From NCBI GenBank assembly GCA_031002005.1, contig CM061920.1:48958610-49022609 (forward strand): a stretch of DNA of 64,000 nucleotides, in the 5' to 3' direction. Positions 33,920 to 46,245 of this stretch are shown piece after piece. Within the stretch, counting starts at the first letter, position 1. Every line of letters begins with the position of its first letter. The position numbers and the translations under genes were made by a program. The notes under the pieces are model-generated. The model saw nothing but the letters and a program-made list of their open reading frames with translations, was not told where the DNA came from and did not search any database. The stretch is from Vandiemenella viatica (Eukaryota > Arthropoda > Insecta > Orthoptera > Morabidae).

Positions 33920-34161
33920 AATCATTTTACCAGATTTTTCTTTTGTCATTTCAACTATCCTAATTAAATAATAAGATAGTATATATTTTTATTTAAATCT
34001 TTTATTTCACCCACCATTGGGCAATTAAAAATACATTTTCAACAGCGCATATAGCGTTACAAAAATTAATGTCCTTTACAAAGTGTTATCAAATTATTTT
34101 TCTTGAGTTCATGTAGAGGCGGACCTGGTCTTGCCTATCACTGATGTTCGTTATTTATTAC
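33920..34161. other. 3' flank shared with locus 2
   Basis: Contains ACCCACCATTGGGCAATTAA and a TTATCAAATTATTTTTCTTGAG stretch, similar in order to 55513-55560 downstream of locus 2. The duplicated unit therefore includes 3' flanking DNA. Confidence 0.5.
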
Positions 34162-34308
34162 TAGCTGAGGTACCCGGCTTCGCTCAGAGAGTTGATGTGA
34201 GATAGTGTAGTAATTGCAATAAAATGATAAACATTAAAATGTAAGAGGTATTTTTTTTTTTATTGAAATCATTTTCTAACTTTTCGAATACTTGTTTATG
34301 AACACCAT

Positions 34309-35290
34309 TTTCATTTTGTTATCCGGGGTATATATGTACAAATTTTTATAATTTTCTGCTCGATAGTATAGACCGCGAGAGAAGCATGAGTCTTTGGGGT
34401 TGATGCCGCAATGTTTTAAAGTTTGTCTTTTGCGCTGTGTTAATTGTAAAACTATATGATAATTTGATTGGAAATTGCAGTCTTTTCAGTAAAGATCAGA
34501 GTTATTCTGAGGATTAATACTATGTGTTTAGATTCTGGAGTTTCCCCGGTCATGTAATGTAGAACTTCCTGTGGAGGTGCTTCCAGTGGTGGTGATCGAA
34601 TTTTTTGCATTCATGCAACAGAATCCTTGTGTTTCTCCCAACGAATTTTTTTGCGTTGCAAAATTGTTGGATGTTATCCATTTTTCCCGATTACGAAGTG
34701 GTTGTTTTTGTTATATTGTTTTGTCGGGTCGTAGTGGGGTGCTTCATTTTTCAGGTTATACTGTTTACTTGTCCTCGTCCGCGCTTCTCGTAGGGTGATA
34801 TTTTCATGGGTGGCTTGCGTCCGCAGTCTTCTATTATAAGATTGTGTCGCAATTCATGATTCTTTAATTCGTTCATTTCGTTGTGCTTCTCACGGTGCTC
34901 ACATTTTTCATTTTGTTATCCGGGGTATATATGGTACAAATTTTTATAATTTTCTACTCGATAGTATAGACCGCGAGAGAAGCAGGAGTCTTTGGGGTTA
35001 ATGCCGCAATGCTTTAAAGTTTTGTCTTTGCGCTGTGTTAATTGTAAAACTATAGGCTAATTTGATTGGAAATTGCAGTCTTTTCAGTAAAGATCAGAGT
35101 TATTCTGAGGATTAATACTATGTGTTTAGATTCTAGAGTTTCCCCGGTCATGTAATGTAGAACTTCCTGTGGAGGTGCTTCCAGTGGTGGTGATCGAATT
35201 TTTCATTCATGCAACAGAATCCTGGTGTTTCTCCACTGAATTTTTTCGCGTTGCAAAATTGTTAGATGTTATCCATTTTTTTTTTCGAAC
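34309..35290. repeat. 600-bp tandem duplication before the gap
   Basis: 34309-34692 and 34907-35290 match closely, sharing TTATCCGGGGTATATATG, the GACCGCGAGAGAAGCA block and GTGGAGGTGCTTCCAGTGG. The offset is about 598 bp. A TACCCGGCTTCGCTC motif, common at the edge of many arthropod repeats, sits just upstream at 34172. The short frames across it are not convincing genes. Confidence 0.85.
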
Positions 35291-35348
35291 ACCGTTTTTT
35301 TCTATGGGGGAAGTCAGAAATGTTACGCCTACGTTACGAGTAGAAGTA

Positions 35349-36348
35349 NNNNNNNNNNNNNNNNNNNNNNNNNNNNNNNNNNNNNNNNNNNNNNNNNNNN
35401 NNNNNNNNNNNNNNNNNNNNNNNNNNNNNNNNNNNNNNNNNNNNNNNNNNNNNNNNNNNNNNNNNNNNNNNNNNNNNNNNNNNNNNNNNNNNNNNNNNNN
35501 NNNNNNNNNNNNNNNNNNNNNNNNNNNNNNNNNNNNNNNNNNNNNNNNNNNNNNNNNNNNNNNNNNNNNNNNNNNNNNNNNNNNNNNNNNNNNNNNNNNN
35601 NNNNNNNNNNNNNNNNNNNNNNNNNNNNNNNNNNNNNNNNNNNNNNNNNNNNNNNNNNNNNNNNNNNNNNNNNNNNNNNNNNNNNNNNNNNNNNNNNNNN
35701 NNNNNNNNNNNNNNNNNNNNNNNNNNNNNNNNNNNNNNNNNNNNNNNNNNNNNNNNNNNNNNNNNNNNNNNNNNNNNNNNNNNNNNNNNNNNNNNNNNNN
35801 NNNNNNNNNNNNNNNNNNNNNNNNNNNNNNNNNNNNNNNNNNNNNNNNNNNNNNNNNNNNNNNNNNNNNNNNNNNNNNNNNNNNNNNNNNNNNNNNNNNN
35901 NNNNNNNNNNNNNNNNNNNNNNNNNNNNNNNNNNNNNNNNNNNNNNNNNNNNNNNNNNNNNNNNNNNNNNNNNNNNNNNNNNNNNNNNNNNNNNNNNNNN
36001 NNNNNNNNNNNNNNNNNNNNNNNNNNNNNNNNNNNNNNNNNNNNNNNNNNNNNNNNNNNNNNNNNNNNNNNNNNNNNNNNNNNNNNNNNNNNNNNNNNNN
36101 NNNNNNNNNNNNNNNNNNNNNNNNNNNNNNNNNNNNNNNNNNNNNNNNNNNNNNNNNNNNNNNNNNNNNNNNNNNNNNNNNNNNNNNNNNNNNNNNNNNN
36201 NNNNNNNNNNNNNNNNNNNNNNNNNNNNNNNNNNNNNNNNNNNNNNNNNNNNNNNNNNNNNNNNNNNNNNNNNNNNNNNNNNNNNNNNNNNNNNNNNNNN
36301 NNNNNNNNNNNNNNNNNNNNNNNNNNNNNNNNNNNNNNNNNNNNNNNN
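35349..36348. other. Assembly gap (1000 N)
   Basis: Exactly 1000 unresolved bases. The round size indicates a placeholder. The long open frames reported across it are artefacts. Confidence 0.99.
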
Positions 36349-36389
36349 GGCGACCAAAGTGGCTGCTAAATATGGAACCGTCTTGATAT

Positions 36390-38990
36390 GAATTATTTTT
36401 AGGAACACCGTGAGGCCCGAGGATCCTTCAGTTAATCGAAGAGGATGTGCCGATAACCTAGAAGCTGGTCCTGGTAGTGATGGCGCGAATAATTTTAATA
36501 TTACAGCTCCAATTACTTCACCCGTTTCCCGTCAGAGTGCGAATATGAAAAATGCGATAATCGGTCATTTTATCGACCTCCGGATTCTGATTTGGCTAAC
36601 GCGGAATACTTCAGAGAGTCGCTTAATAACATTTACAAAAAATTTCAAGGACATATATTGATCGTGGGTGGTGACTTTAACCTACCGTCGGTTAGGTGGG
36701 ACACATACACGTTCAGGTTGGGTGGAAGAGATAGGTTAATAACCGAAACGTTCCTAGAATCATTTGCAGAAAGATCTCTTGAACAGATGGTCGAAGAGCC
36801 AACGCGGTGCGACAAAGATTCCTCGTCCATTCTGGATCTTTTTCTAATTAGCAATCCTGATATTGTAGATAAAGTTTGTATAGAAGACGGTATAAGTGAT
36901 CACAAGGCGGTTGTGGTAACGTTAAACTCTAGTCTGAGTCTGAAGCATGACAAAGAGAAACTCGTGTTTTGCTTCGATAAGGCAAACGATGCGGGTATGG
37001 TTGATCACTTTGCGAAGAATTTTGAAACGTACACGCTAAATACAAATGTTGAGGAACTTTGGTTTAATTTAAAAGAACTAATATGGACCGGTTTAAACAC
37101 AGTTTGTTCCTAAGAAGTGTATTAAGGTCAGTAATAACTTCCCTTGGTTCAATAGGGAAGTGAAACGTTTGCTCAGGAGGCAAAGGCGTTTACATGCCGC
37201 GGTGAAAAAATCGGGGGACTCATCTAATCGTGCTAAATTAGTCCAGTTGCGTGCGGAAGTGCGTAAGGCAATGCGCGATGCGTTTAAAGAATTCCAAGCC
37301 AGGAATTTATCCGAAGATCTGATTACTAATCCAAAAAAGTTCTGGTCGTATATCAAAGTAATAAGAGGCTCTCGTAAGGTTATGCCGTCGCTGATTAAAG
37401 AAAATGGTGAATTATCAGAAACAAGCGTAGAGAAAGCAGAAATTTTGAATGATATATTTAAAAAGGCTTTCACGATAGAAAACTCAGAGGAGATACCGAT
37501 ATTTAACAATCGTACCGACAAAATTATGAATGATCTCGTCTTGATGTCGAGGGAATAACTAAACTGCTTATGAATGTAAAAACCAATAAGGCTCCCGGAC
37601 CAGACGGTATTCCTACAAGATTCTACTCAAGATACGCAAAGGAAATTGCACCGTATTTGATGAAATTGTATACCGTCTCTCTGGATCAAGGAAAAATACC
37701 AGCCGAATGGAAGACCGCTATCGTAACTCCAGTGTTTAAAAATGGGAATGTTAATGATCCTCAGAATTATAGGCCGATCTCGTTAACTTCAATATTTTGC
37801 AGGATTTTAGAACATATCATCTATTCAAATGTCATGCGGTTCTTGGATGAAGGTGAGCTTTTAAATCCAAATCAACATGGATTCAGAAAAGGCCGATGCT
37901 GCGAAACACAACTTGCACTTCTAATTCACGACTTGTGCCGAATTATAGATGAGCAATCCCAGGTTGATTTGGTTCTATTAGACTTTAAAAAAGCTTTCGA
38001 CACTGTGCCTCACACTAGGTTACTTAGGAAACTTCGCGGTTACGGCATATCTAGACAAATATGCGACTGGGTTGCAGACTTCCTGAAGGGCAGAACACAG
38101 TGTGTAGTTCTCGACGGTGAGCGTTCATCACTTACTGAAGTGGGGTCTGGAGTTCCCCAGGGAAGCGTGTTAGGGCCTCTGTTGTTTCTCATATACATCA
38201 ATGATCTATGCGACATAATAGGGGGATGAAAAGATTATTTGCCGATGATGCTATAATTTATCGCGAAATCAAAACCCAGGACGACTGCGCTTTGTTACAA
38301 GACGATATTATGAAATAATTGCGTGGTGTAAAGATTGGCAGTTGGAGTTAAACGCTAAAAAGTGCCAAGTCATGCGTGTAAGTAAAAAGGTGACACCATT
38401 TAACTATGAATATACGATTAATGGCACTGTCCTTAGAACGGTAGATTCCGCTAAATACCTAGGGGTAACAATTCGTAATAATTTGTCGTGGAATGAGCAT
38501 ATCGAGAATGTAATGGGAAAGCAAATCGTATGCTCCGATTTCTAGGTCGTAATTTAAATCAATGCACTCAGGAAGTTAAATCGATTGTATACAAGTCACT
38601 AGTACGTCCTCACTTAGAGTATTGTTGTTCTGTATGGGGTCCCCATCAAAAGGGGTTAATGGAGGCTTTAGAGAAGGTCCAAAGAAGAGCCGCCCGATTC
38701 GTGACAGGTATATATAGTTGGAGGGAAAGCGTAAGTGCGATGTTGAAGGAGTTAGGTTGGGAAGACCTGGAACACCGAAGGCGTTGCTCTCGACGGAAGC
38801 TAATTGAAAAATTCACGACAGATGTATTTCGGAATGACAGTCAGCAAATATTGCTACCAGCAACATTCATATCTCGAAATGACCGAAAATAAGATAAGAG
38901 AAATCAGGGCCAGAACCGATTCATTTCTGTACTCATTTTTCCCACGAGCGATTAGGGAATGGAATAGAAAGGATTTACCGGGCGAGTAAA
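36390..38990 (+). pseudogene. CR1-like LINE ORF2, multiply frameshifted
   Basis: The endonuclease begins in the degraded 36540-36600 region and is open at 36592-37113 (GGDFNLPSVRW, EEPTRC, GISDHKAVVV). The RT follows in pieces: 37160-37558, 37570-38229 (KAPGPDGIP, DFKKAFDTVPH, SGVPQGSVLGPLLF), FADD at 38238-38249, 38342-38545 (KYLGVTI) and 38530-38892 (VRPHLEYCCSVWG, RRAARFVTG). The end is in another frame to 38989 (REIRARTDSF, REWNRKDLPG). At least six frame changes or stops are visible. It is related to but clearly different from the LINE at 21584. ORF1 would lie in the gap or be lost. Confidence 0.9.
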
Positions 38991-39029
38991 CTTAAAATCC
39001 GACAGGAGTAGCTTTCGATAAAGCACTCC

Positions 39030-39105
39030 AGCCATCCTGATCTGGGTTTTCCATGGTTTTCCCGATCACTCCAGGCGAATGTTAGAATGGTTCCTCACAA
39101 TAGCC
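39030..39105 (+). mobile_element. SINE body fragment
   Basis: CATCCTGATCTGGGTTTTCC, ATGGTTTTCCCGATCACTCC and AGGCGAATGTTAGAATGG match the middle of the SINE family. Head and tail are missing. It lies just after the LINE end. Confidence 0.65.
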
Positions 39106-39157
39106 CATTTATTTTTGTGCAATGACCATAAGCTAAATAAATAAATAACAATAGCCC

Positions 39158-39201
<44 letters not shown>
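39158..39201. repeat. (TAA)n microsatellite
   Basis: About fourteen uninterrupted ATA/TAA units. Confidence 0.95.
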
Positions 39202-39203
<2 letters not shown>

Positions 39204-40752
39204 ATCGTTGAAAGTAGCACCAGGCACTGAAATAATATCCGACTGGCTGAACATAGTGGAACAAAACATCGAGTGGATCAAACCGATTGAGGTTCATCCA
39301 TCTGGGTCTGAACAAGCATGCTCCATTTGGACGTCATTCAACAGACTTGGCCTATGCAGAGACCTTCTTGCATCATGAGATTACATGGGAGATAGTTCAT
39401 GTTCTTGGAGTGCATTTGTTGTCATATCCAAAATTTGAAATCAACATATACCAATCAAACCTTCGATCAGCTAATGACAAAGGCATCACATTGGCGAAAA
39501 AACTACTTTGTATCTGAAGCTGTTATCGACACAAGAATAATAAACCTCCAAACACAGATATTTATATGCGTTTCGTCGATCATTTGTCCTTGTATTCATC
39601 AACACTTAGCGAAGTGTACGCTGTAGAGTTTCTGAAGAAAAATGTACAGAATATTTTGTTAGTGTCAATTTACAATCGAGTTAGCAAAAATATCAACGAT
39701 ATTATTTTCATGTTTAAAATCAAATAAACGTTTTCATTCAATTTGTCACAAACTACTGTTTTTACATGCCCCTCTTAAACACTTTTCTAGCATTCTTTGG
39801 AGAATGGTGGGGGGGGGGGGACACTAAGCAAATAATATAATAAATAGAATATTTGAGACAGTGGATAGTTTAATTTAATTTTTTTGTGTTGGAAAACAAC
39901 TAAACATTCTTGTGTATTGGTTACAAATTGTAGTTGTTCAAGTGGACTTAGAAACAGTAACCAAGAAAATTATCGTATCCCCTCTTGCCAGGCCGATGTC
40001 AAAATTGGTCTCAATGCAGCCTTGAAAGAACATAAAGTTTCTGTATTTCTTGCTCTGCCTAAAAGTAATCCATGACATACAAATTTACTACCCAAATAAA
40101 TAAATATGGCGAGAACGTAGACTTTGTGACGCGAGAATATATGATTCATACCGGCGATTTCCCACGGCATTTCGGCTAGCACAGTCTCCGTTGACATCTT
40201 CACCTGTGGGAAATCACCGCGCTTACTCGGATGGAATACCGATCATATCCCTTCCAGCATTTTAGAAACGGCCATCAAATTTTGAAAAATACTTTGTGAG
40301 ATCTGTACACTAATTTGATGCAAAATGTTGATTTTGATAGTTCACAGTACTTACGAATAACGTATTATTAAAGAATCTGAAGTCATAATAACTAGTGAAG
40401 AATTTCCTTTTACTTCTAACCATTTATTTTGTAAGAACTTTGAACAAAATTGAACCATCTGAAATTGACTGATTCAAGGCAAATAAGATTTCAAAAGTAT
40501 CACGTGATTAAAGCCAAATTAGTTAAAACAAAAAACGTTCAATAACATAATGCTTAACTGAAAACTTTAACGATATTTGGTTGGAGACGAACGATTTCAA
40601 TAATAGTTTATTTTAAAACAAGCAATTTCTCACTAGTTGATTCATAGCCATAACCACACTGAGTTACTGCTGCTGCACTTAATACAAATTACTGCTGAAC
40701 TAAGGAAGCCGAATCCATATTAGCCTGAATTTCTTAGATACATAACTTACAG
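39202..40752. other. No recognisable gene
   Basis: Unique sequence. A hairpin with 14-bp arms (CGGCGATTTCCCAC ... GTGGGAAATCACCG) lies at about 40153-40217; its role is unknown. Confidence 0.5.
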
Positions 40753-40762
40753 CTGAAATAGG

Positions 40763-41004
40763 TTTTTTTTTACTTATGGCTTTACGCCTCGTCGACATCG
40801 AGGTCATTAGAGGCGGGAGGGACTGGTACAAGGAACGGGAAGGAATTCGGCCATGGCCTTTTGAAGGAAGCATCCAGGCATTTACCTGGAGTGATTTGGG
40901 GAAACCATGGAAAACGTAAATCTGGATGCCCGGACGGGGATTCGAACCGGCGTCCTCCCGAATGCGAGGCCAGAACGTTAACCGTTCACCTACCACACTC
41001 GGTT
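40763..41004 (-). mobile_element. tRNA-derived SINE, full length with TSD
   Basis: Complete minus-strand copy with a poly-A (T-run at 40763-40771), the GCCTCGTCGACATCGAGGTC tail block and a B-box GGTTCGAATCCCCG. It is flanked by a perfect CTGAAATAGG duplication (40753-40762 and 41005-41014). Confidence 0.92.
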
Positions 41005-41014
41005 CTGAAATAGG

Positions 41015-41930
41015 GAATGTGTTTCCCACCCCGAATATACGAACAGTACAAGAAAATACGATAATTTGGCGATACAATATTAAGTGGGATAGTGTAAACT
41101 TTATAATCTTTGAAGGTGAAAGAAAAGTTTTGTAGCTTTTTTATTGTGTTTAAAACCCATCTATTGGCATGAGAAATTCTAAACAGAATCTATTCTGTGT
41201 TTTAAACAAAATGTGAAACAATTCGGTCACCATTCCCAATCTTTCAGACCAGTGTGTCATTATTTTATTATTCTTTTTTCTCACACTTGGAGACAGTATT
41301 TCCATCTTTATTTATTTAATTACCAACTGATACTTTGTATCAGATCCGCATATTAATTAAATTTTCAGGCCATTAAAGGCAAATTTTTTTGAAGCATATT
41401 GACTCAAACTCCCATGAAATATTAAGAATGTATTTATGCACGGTCCACTTGCATCGATTAAGAAAGGAAAGTTTATGTCCTCATATGAAGTTTCAGCCAG
41501 CCTTATAAGGTAATGGTATAGCAAAACATTACAACCAATAACAGAAACATCAGTGAAATAAAACAATATTAAAGCGATAATGAATTTTAAGTGCGTGTAT
41601 AAGAAAAGATATTGATGTTCGTTATACAGACGAATGCTCTCTGTGTATCCAGTTCTATCTTACCTTCCACAGGAGTTATACCTAAGACGAAATGATACAA
41701 AATTAAAGTGGGAAGTTCCTTTTTATGTGTGTATAGTATATTTACGTAATTGTATACCACTCTGCAGGAAGGCAGAGGGTGAAACTGAGTGGTGGCCTCC
41801 TCAGACCTGATCTTCCGAAAGAAACCATTTGGGTCACCAGGTCTAACGTATCCCTCCTATGGATAAATCATTACCATTGCTTCTTTTGCACAACACTTTG
41901 CTTATTACGAATTGTCCACCATCACTTCTC
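41015..41930. other. No recognisable feature
   Basis: AT-rich unique sequence. Confidence 0.5.
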
Positions 41931-42005
41931 CTTCAACGGGCTCGAACCAGCTCGTACTGAAAGCAATGAAAAGTTACTGTGCGTTAGCTCTTAAGCTAAG
42001 AGGCG
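41931..42005 (-). mobile_element. tRNA-like SINE head, fragment
   Basis: The minus strand shows an A-box-like TTAGCTTAAGAGCTAACGC and a B-box-like CTGGTTCGAGCCCG, but spacing and stems do not make a tRNA. Probably a tRNA-derived SINE relic of another family. Confidence 0.4.
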
Positions 42006-42899
42006 CGATATAGATGCATTATTAATGTACAATTAACTAGTATGTTACTTAATTCAGTTACTACTGGAGAGCAGGGAGAAAAATTAGTTATTACAAAACA
42101 TCAGTCTATGTACAACAAGGATTTTATCAGGACGTTTATTTCAGTATGTTTTGTATACTCATGCATGCCTTATCACTTGCCTCGTTTTATGCGGGCCTCG
42201 GGAGCACTGGGAAAAGGTCCATTAGATTAGAAAAGAGGTCAGAGATTTCAAAGCTGTCTACGTGATACTGAGATAATCGTGAAACGGCGCGGCGTGAAGG
42301 ATAGAAATTAAGTTAATTACTGCAAAGTGCGAAGTCACGTATTCGGTCTTCAGGTGACACGCAATTTTTTAAAGTCACAATCTTCTCAAATGTAGGGAGT
42401 CACGCATGAGATTAGCTTGAGAACTAATTACAGGCTGTTTGAAAGTGCTTCGTGTCAGTCGCAGTTATTAACAGCAGTGGTCTGGAGGTTGTTTGGTTGG
42501 TAATGAATTCCATTAGAATTTCGGTCTAAACACGAAAAACACCCTTAGTTATTTCTTCATAAAGTCCCCACCGGCTTGGAATATGCAATGCACATTTTAT
42601 TGTGAAGATCCAAAAAACTCACACTGACACACTGGACACTTGTGAAAATTTTCCATTAATTAATACTAACTCATCTTAAAAAAAGGCGAACGGATCTCAG
42701 TGGAAGTGGTATTGTAAGATATGTTGCTAGCTGCAAACCGTGTCACGATAAGTGCGGGATACTAAGATGTATGGAGTTGAAGATATTAAAGAGATCCGCG
42801 AGCAATAACGGCGAGATACCCCTCATAAGCAATATATATATATATTTTTTACAGTAGACTATATGGAATGTATAGGTACTAATTATACTGTTTCATAGA
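42006..42899. other. No recognisable gene
   Basis: Unique sequence with a (TA)n run at 42832-42846. Confidence 0.5.
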
Positions 42900-43190
42900 G
42901 TGGTATGGTGGCTCAGTAGTTAAGGCATCTGACTGGCGATCGAAAGGTCCCCGGTTCGAAACCCTGTCTCTGTGGGCATTTCCATAGGCACTTAAACCGA
43001 CCTTCAACTCTGGCACAGCCTGCTGTGTGATTTGAAGCACACCAGAACGCTTCCGCGGTTCGGATTCCACGTTAAACTGTAGGTTCGCTGTACACGGTAG
43101 GATTGCCGGGTTATGTTAAGGCGGCTACGAGAGGGGCGGTAAGCGCAGCCATTAGAAACACTGTCACCAGGTAATTATGACCACACGGAA
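42900..43190 (+). mobile_element. tRNA-derived SINE of a different family
   Basis: The head has an A box (GTGGCTCAGTAGTTAAGGCA) and a B box (CCGGTTCGAAACCC) at tRNA-like spacing, followed by an unrelated body (GCATTTCCATAGGCACTTAA). The anticodon arm does not pair, so it is not a functional tRNA. The right end is uncertain. Confidence 0.6.
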
Positions 43191-43389
43191 TTATTATATA
43201 CTCCTTCATGATTATTTTTTAAAGGTGTTTTTGGAGATATTTTGTCCGCGTCCAAGAAAACCCCTGTTTTACATGCAGGACGTACATACATACCCCACCG
43301 TGAAGTTGAATGCAGTTCGGTGATATTGCGGGTTTGTCATGCGATAAGGAAAATGTAGAAGCAAAGACGTAAGTGAAGATATTCTAGCC

Positions 43390-44335
43390 ACATGGAGAAA
43401 TCCAATTTGACTGAGGGCAGTTTGCTATGGCGCGGCACCTGGGAACGAGCATCTCGGAAACAGCGAGGCTGTTCCTGTGCTCCTGCAGTGAGCGTCCATG
43501 GAAAGTGGTTGAAGGATGGTGAAACTGCGAGTAGGAGACAAGGTGGTAAATGTCCACGCCTCATCATAGACTGTGGAGGTCGGAGTTTTGCGCACTCTGT
43601 CAGTAAAGCAGGACAAGAGGCGATCTGTTTCAGGTCGTATAGCAGAGTACAATGCTGGTGCAGGCACAAGTATTTCGGAGCAAACCATTCAGCGCACATT
43701 GCTGAACATGGGATTCCGCAGCAGACGGCCCCTACGTGTTCCCACGCTGAACTGACATCATCGTCAATTATGATTGCAGTCGGCACGAGGTCATCGAGAC
43801 TGGATCGTGTATCAATTGTAACGTGTCGTCTGGTCTGAGAATCGAGTTTCTTTTTACACCAGGTCGATGTTCGTGTCTGTATAGGTCGTCTTCCAAGACG
43901 AATAGCTGCTTGAAACATGCACTGCACCACGGAGGTGATCTAATGCATCATGACAGCTGTCGAAAATTATAGTGTACCACCTGCATCCATTCATGTCTTC
44001 TACGACGCCGATGGCATTTTGGGATAATTGTCTATGTCACAAGGCGAAACTCTTGCTACTGCAGTTTGAGGAGCATGATAGTGAACCAACATTTATGTCT
44101 TGGCCATCAAATTCGTCTGTTCTCAACCCTATGGAATATTCCTGGTTCGTTATCGAGTGCCACCTCTGTCTCCATGAACACCAGCAAGTATTTTAAAGGA
44201 ATTGCATGACCTGTGAATAGACAACTAGAGCTAGATACCACCGGAAATGTTCTAAGAACTTTTCGAATGCATGCTATACCGAACTGCTGCAGCGTTGCGT
44301 TCCAACAACACGCTATTAACAAAGGTGGTCGTAAA
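43390..44335 (+). pseudogene. Tc1-like transposase, decayed
   Basis: The N-terminal DNA-binding part is read in one frame (43573-43755: IAEYNAGAGTSISEQTIQRT, then GFRSRRPLRVP), matching the paired-like helix-turn-helix of Tc1 transposases. A middle stretch recalls WSDESRF with stops. The C-terminal catalytic end (43972-44196) has DNCLCHKAKLLLLQFEEHDS, FMSWPSNSSVLNPMEYSW and VIE, the D...NP-E block of the DDE domain. At least three frame changes separate these. I could not locate the terminal repeats. The long antisense frame at 43337-43930 is a shadow. Confidence 0.85.
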
Positions 44336-44489
44336 ATTTTGACTCGTCAGTGTATCCAGCTCCATGTGTGGTGAAAACGTCAATCGTGGAATGGTGAGAC
44401 GTCATAGGTTAGTGTGGAGGAAGGTAGTTGTAATGGTATCGTTAGTGTGGCGGAAAAATGTTGTTACAGTGATCTGCAGGGCAAACCCC

Positions 44490-44721
44490 TCACCGAGCGT
44501 GGTGGTGTAACGGTTAGCGTTCTGGCCTCGCATTCGGTAGGACAGCGGTTCGAATCCCCTTCCGGGCATCCAGATCTGGATTTTCCATGGTTTCCCAAAT
44601 CACTCCAGGCAAATGCTTCCTTCATAAAGCCATGGCCGAATTCCTTCCCATTCCTTGTCCCCCATCCTTTCCCGTCTCTAAAGACCTCGCTGTTAAGAGA
44701 CGTTAAGCAGTTAAAAAAAAA
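44490..44721 (+). mobile_element. tRNA-derived SINE with TSD
   Basis: Full copy: CACCGAGCGTGGTGGTGTAA head, a B box (CGGTTCGAATCCCC), a body and a TTAAAAAAAAA tail. It is flanked by GCAAACC (44481-44487 and 44722-44728). Confidence 0.9.
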
Positions 44722-44944
44722 GCAAACCTCCCACTCATCATTCCATTGCCATTTTTGTGTTAGTGCTTGGGAAAAATAGGTTGATGTATGCTATGGTGCC
44801 AAATTAAAATACGAATGGTGTAATCATTGTAGCTACAGGCTTAACCCTCCATTTAAGTTAACATACTTTTTTTGTTGTATTTATGGTTTTCTTAGCATGC
44901 ATGTGGTAGAAGTTATTTACCATTTTTCAAGAATTAATATTATT

Positions 44945-45206
44945 TATTATTTTTTTTTGTAACTGCTTTACGTCTCTTTTTAACATCGAGGTCTTTAGAG
45001 ACGGTAAGGATGGGGGGCAAGGATGGGGGCAAGGAATGGGAAGGAATTCGGCCATGGCCTTTTGAAGGAAGCGTCCCGGCATTTGCCTGGAGTGATTTGG
45101 GGAAACCATGGAAAACCCAAATCTGGATGCCCGGACGGGGATTCGAACCGCCGTCATCCCGAATGCGAGGCGAGAACGCTAACCGTTACACCGCCCCGCT
45201 CGGTAG
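44945..45206 (-). mobile_element. tRNA-derived SINE with TSD
   Basis: Full minus-strand copy with a T-run at 44951-44958 and a perfect 11-bp duplication, TTAATATTATT (44934-44944 and 45207-45217). A (TTGG)n run follows at 45219-45241. Confidence 0.92.
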
Positions 45207-45241
45207 TTAATATTATTGTTGGTTGGTTGGTTGGTTGGTTG

Positions 45242-45929
45242 CTATATTTCTGACACAATTACTTCTTACGAATGAAAGTTGTTCATATGTATTGTGTTCT
45301 GTGCAACCAGACTGAAAACAGCCAACATTCTTTGCTACAGCATGTGATCTGAGATTTTCAATATTTATTGTTAATTTTTACTTTCATGATAGAAATTTTG
45401 CTGACATTACTTCAGTCGTAGGTAAGTAGTTTCAACTGCATCGCGATGTGTAAGATTACTCGATTTATTATTAAGCTAAACTCGTCGACATAAGAAGTGT
45501 CTTAACACCGAAGTTGGATAGTGTGCCATGTTAGCATATGTATCCAGAATCTGCGTCTGCAAGCAAGAAGCCATCGCATACGCTAGTGTAAGGAGATATA
45601 ATTGTGTTACCCAACCCTGCAGCGGAGTGTGGCGAAAGGGAAAGTTGTCATATAATCACGAGAATCACTCGGACCCTCTCCAGTGATAGCCAGTTTGTGA
45701 TTGATTTACGAGTCGAATCAACACTAGATCTATGAACTTTCTGATATACTCATATTATTAATCATTCCTTTCCACAGTCTCTATTCCTTCGTGTTTAACA
45801 AGTTGAACCGACATTAGGTCTATTACAGTGCCAACAAAGTAATAATTCTTCCGTTACACCTATTGTATCCAAGCCTGATTGTTTTAAGTATTAATCTAAC
45901 AGTCGACCTATTACATATGAGGCAAAATA
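45242..45929. other. No recognisable gene
   Basis: AT-rich unique sequence. Confidence 0.5.
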
Positions 45930-46245
45930 TTAACGGTTCGTCATGCTGTTTGTTTCTATCAAGTTGCCGAAAGTCATCTGTACAACTCCTAATTTCTCTA
46001 ATCATATCTCTGCTATTATTGCGATCCGAATAGCTTGGTGGAAGAAGTATCTCGCCCCACACATACATGAAAGGCGTTTTACACATGTTTACCAAATTCG
46101 ATCGAAACCTACGTTGTCTATCTGACAGACAATCCCAACCCAATCAATGTATCAATTCTGTGATGTTTCGTGTGACATGTGGCAAACAGTTTCGAATCGA
46201 GCGACTCATCTCTTCCCTTTGGCTTAGATCTATAGGTGGGAAATA
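45930..46245 (-). pseudogene. CR1-like LINE ORF2 C-terminal fragment
   Basis: The minus strand reads NITELIH, then LGWDCLSDRQRRFRSNLVNM, WGEILLPPSY and a MIREIRSCTDDF end. These are the last roughly 90 residues seen in the LINE at 21584 (LGWESLVDRRHTFRLNLLEN ... EILLPPTY ... REIRCRTDSY). One in-frame stop precedes LGW. There is no RT core, so it is an isolated 3' fragment of a third CR1-like copy. Confidence 0.7.

Noticed and set aside
35169..36408. Very long open frames on both strands (405 and 359 codons)
   Set aside because: They consist almost entirely of the 1000-N gap.
42900..42976. Possible functional tRNA
   Set aside because: A and B boxes are present, but the anticodon and acceptor stems do not pair; it fits a tRNA-derived SINE.
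43337..43930. 197-codon minus-strand frame
   Set aside because: Antisense shadow of the Tc1-like transposase region.
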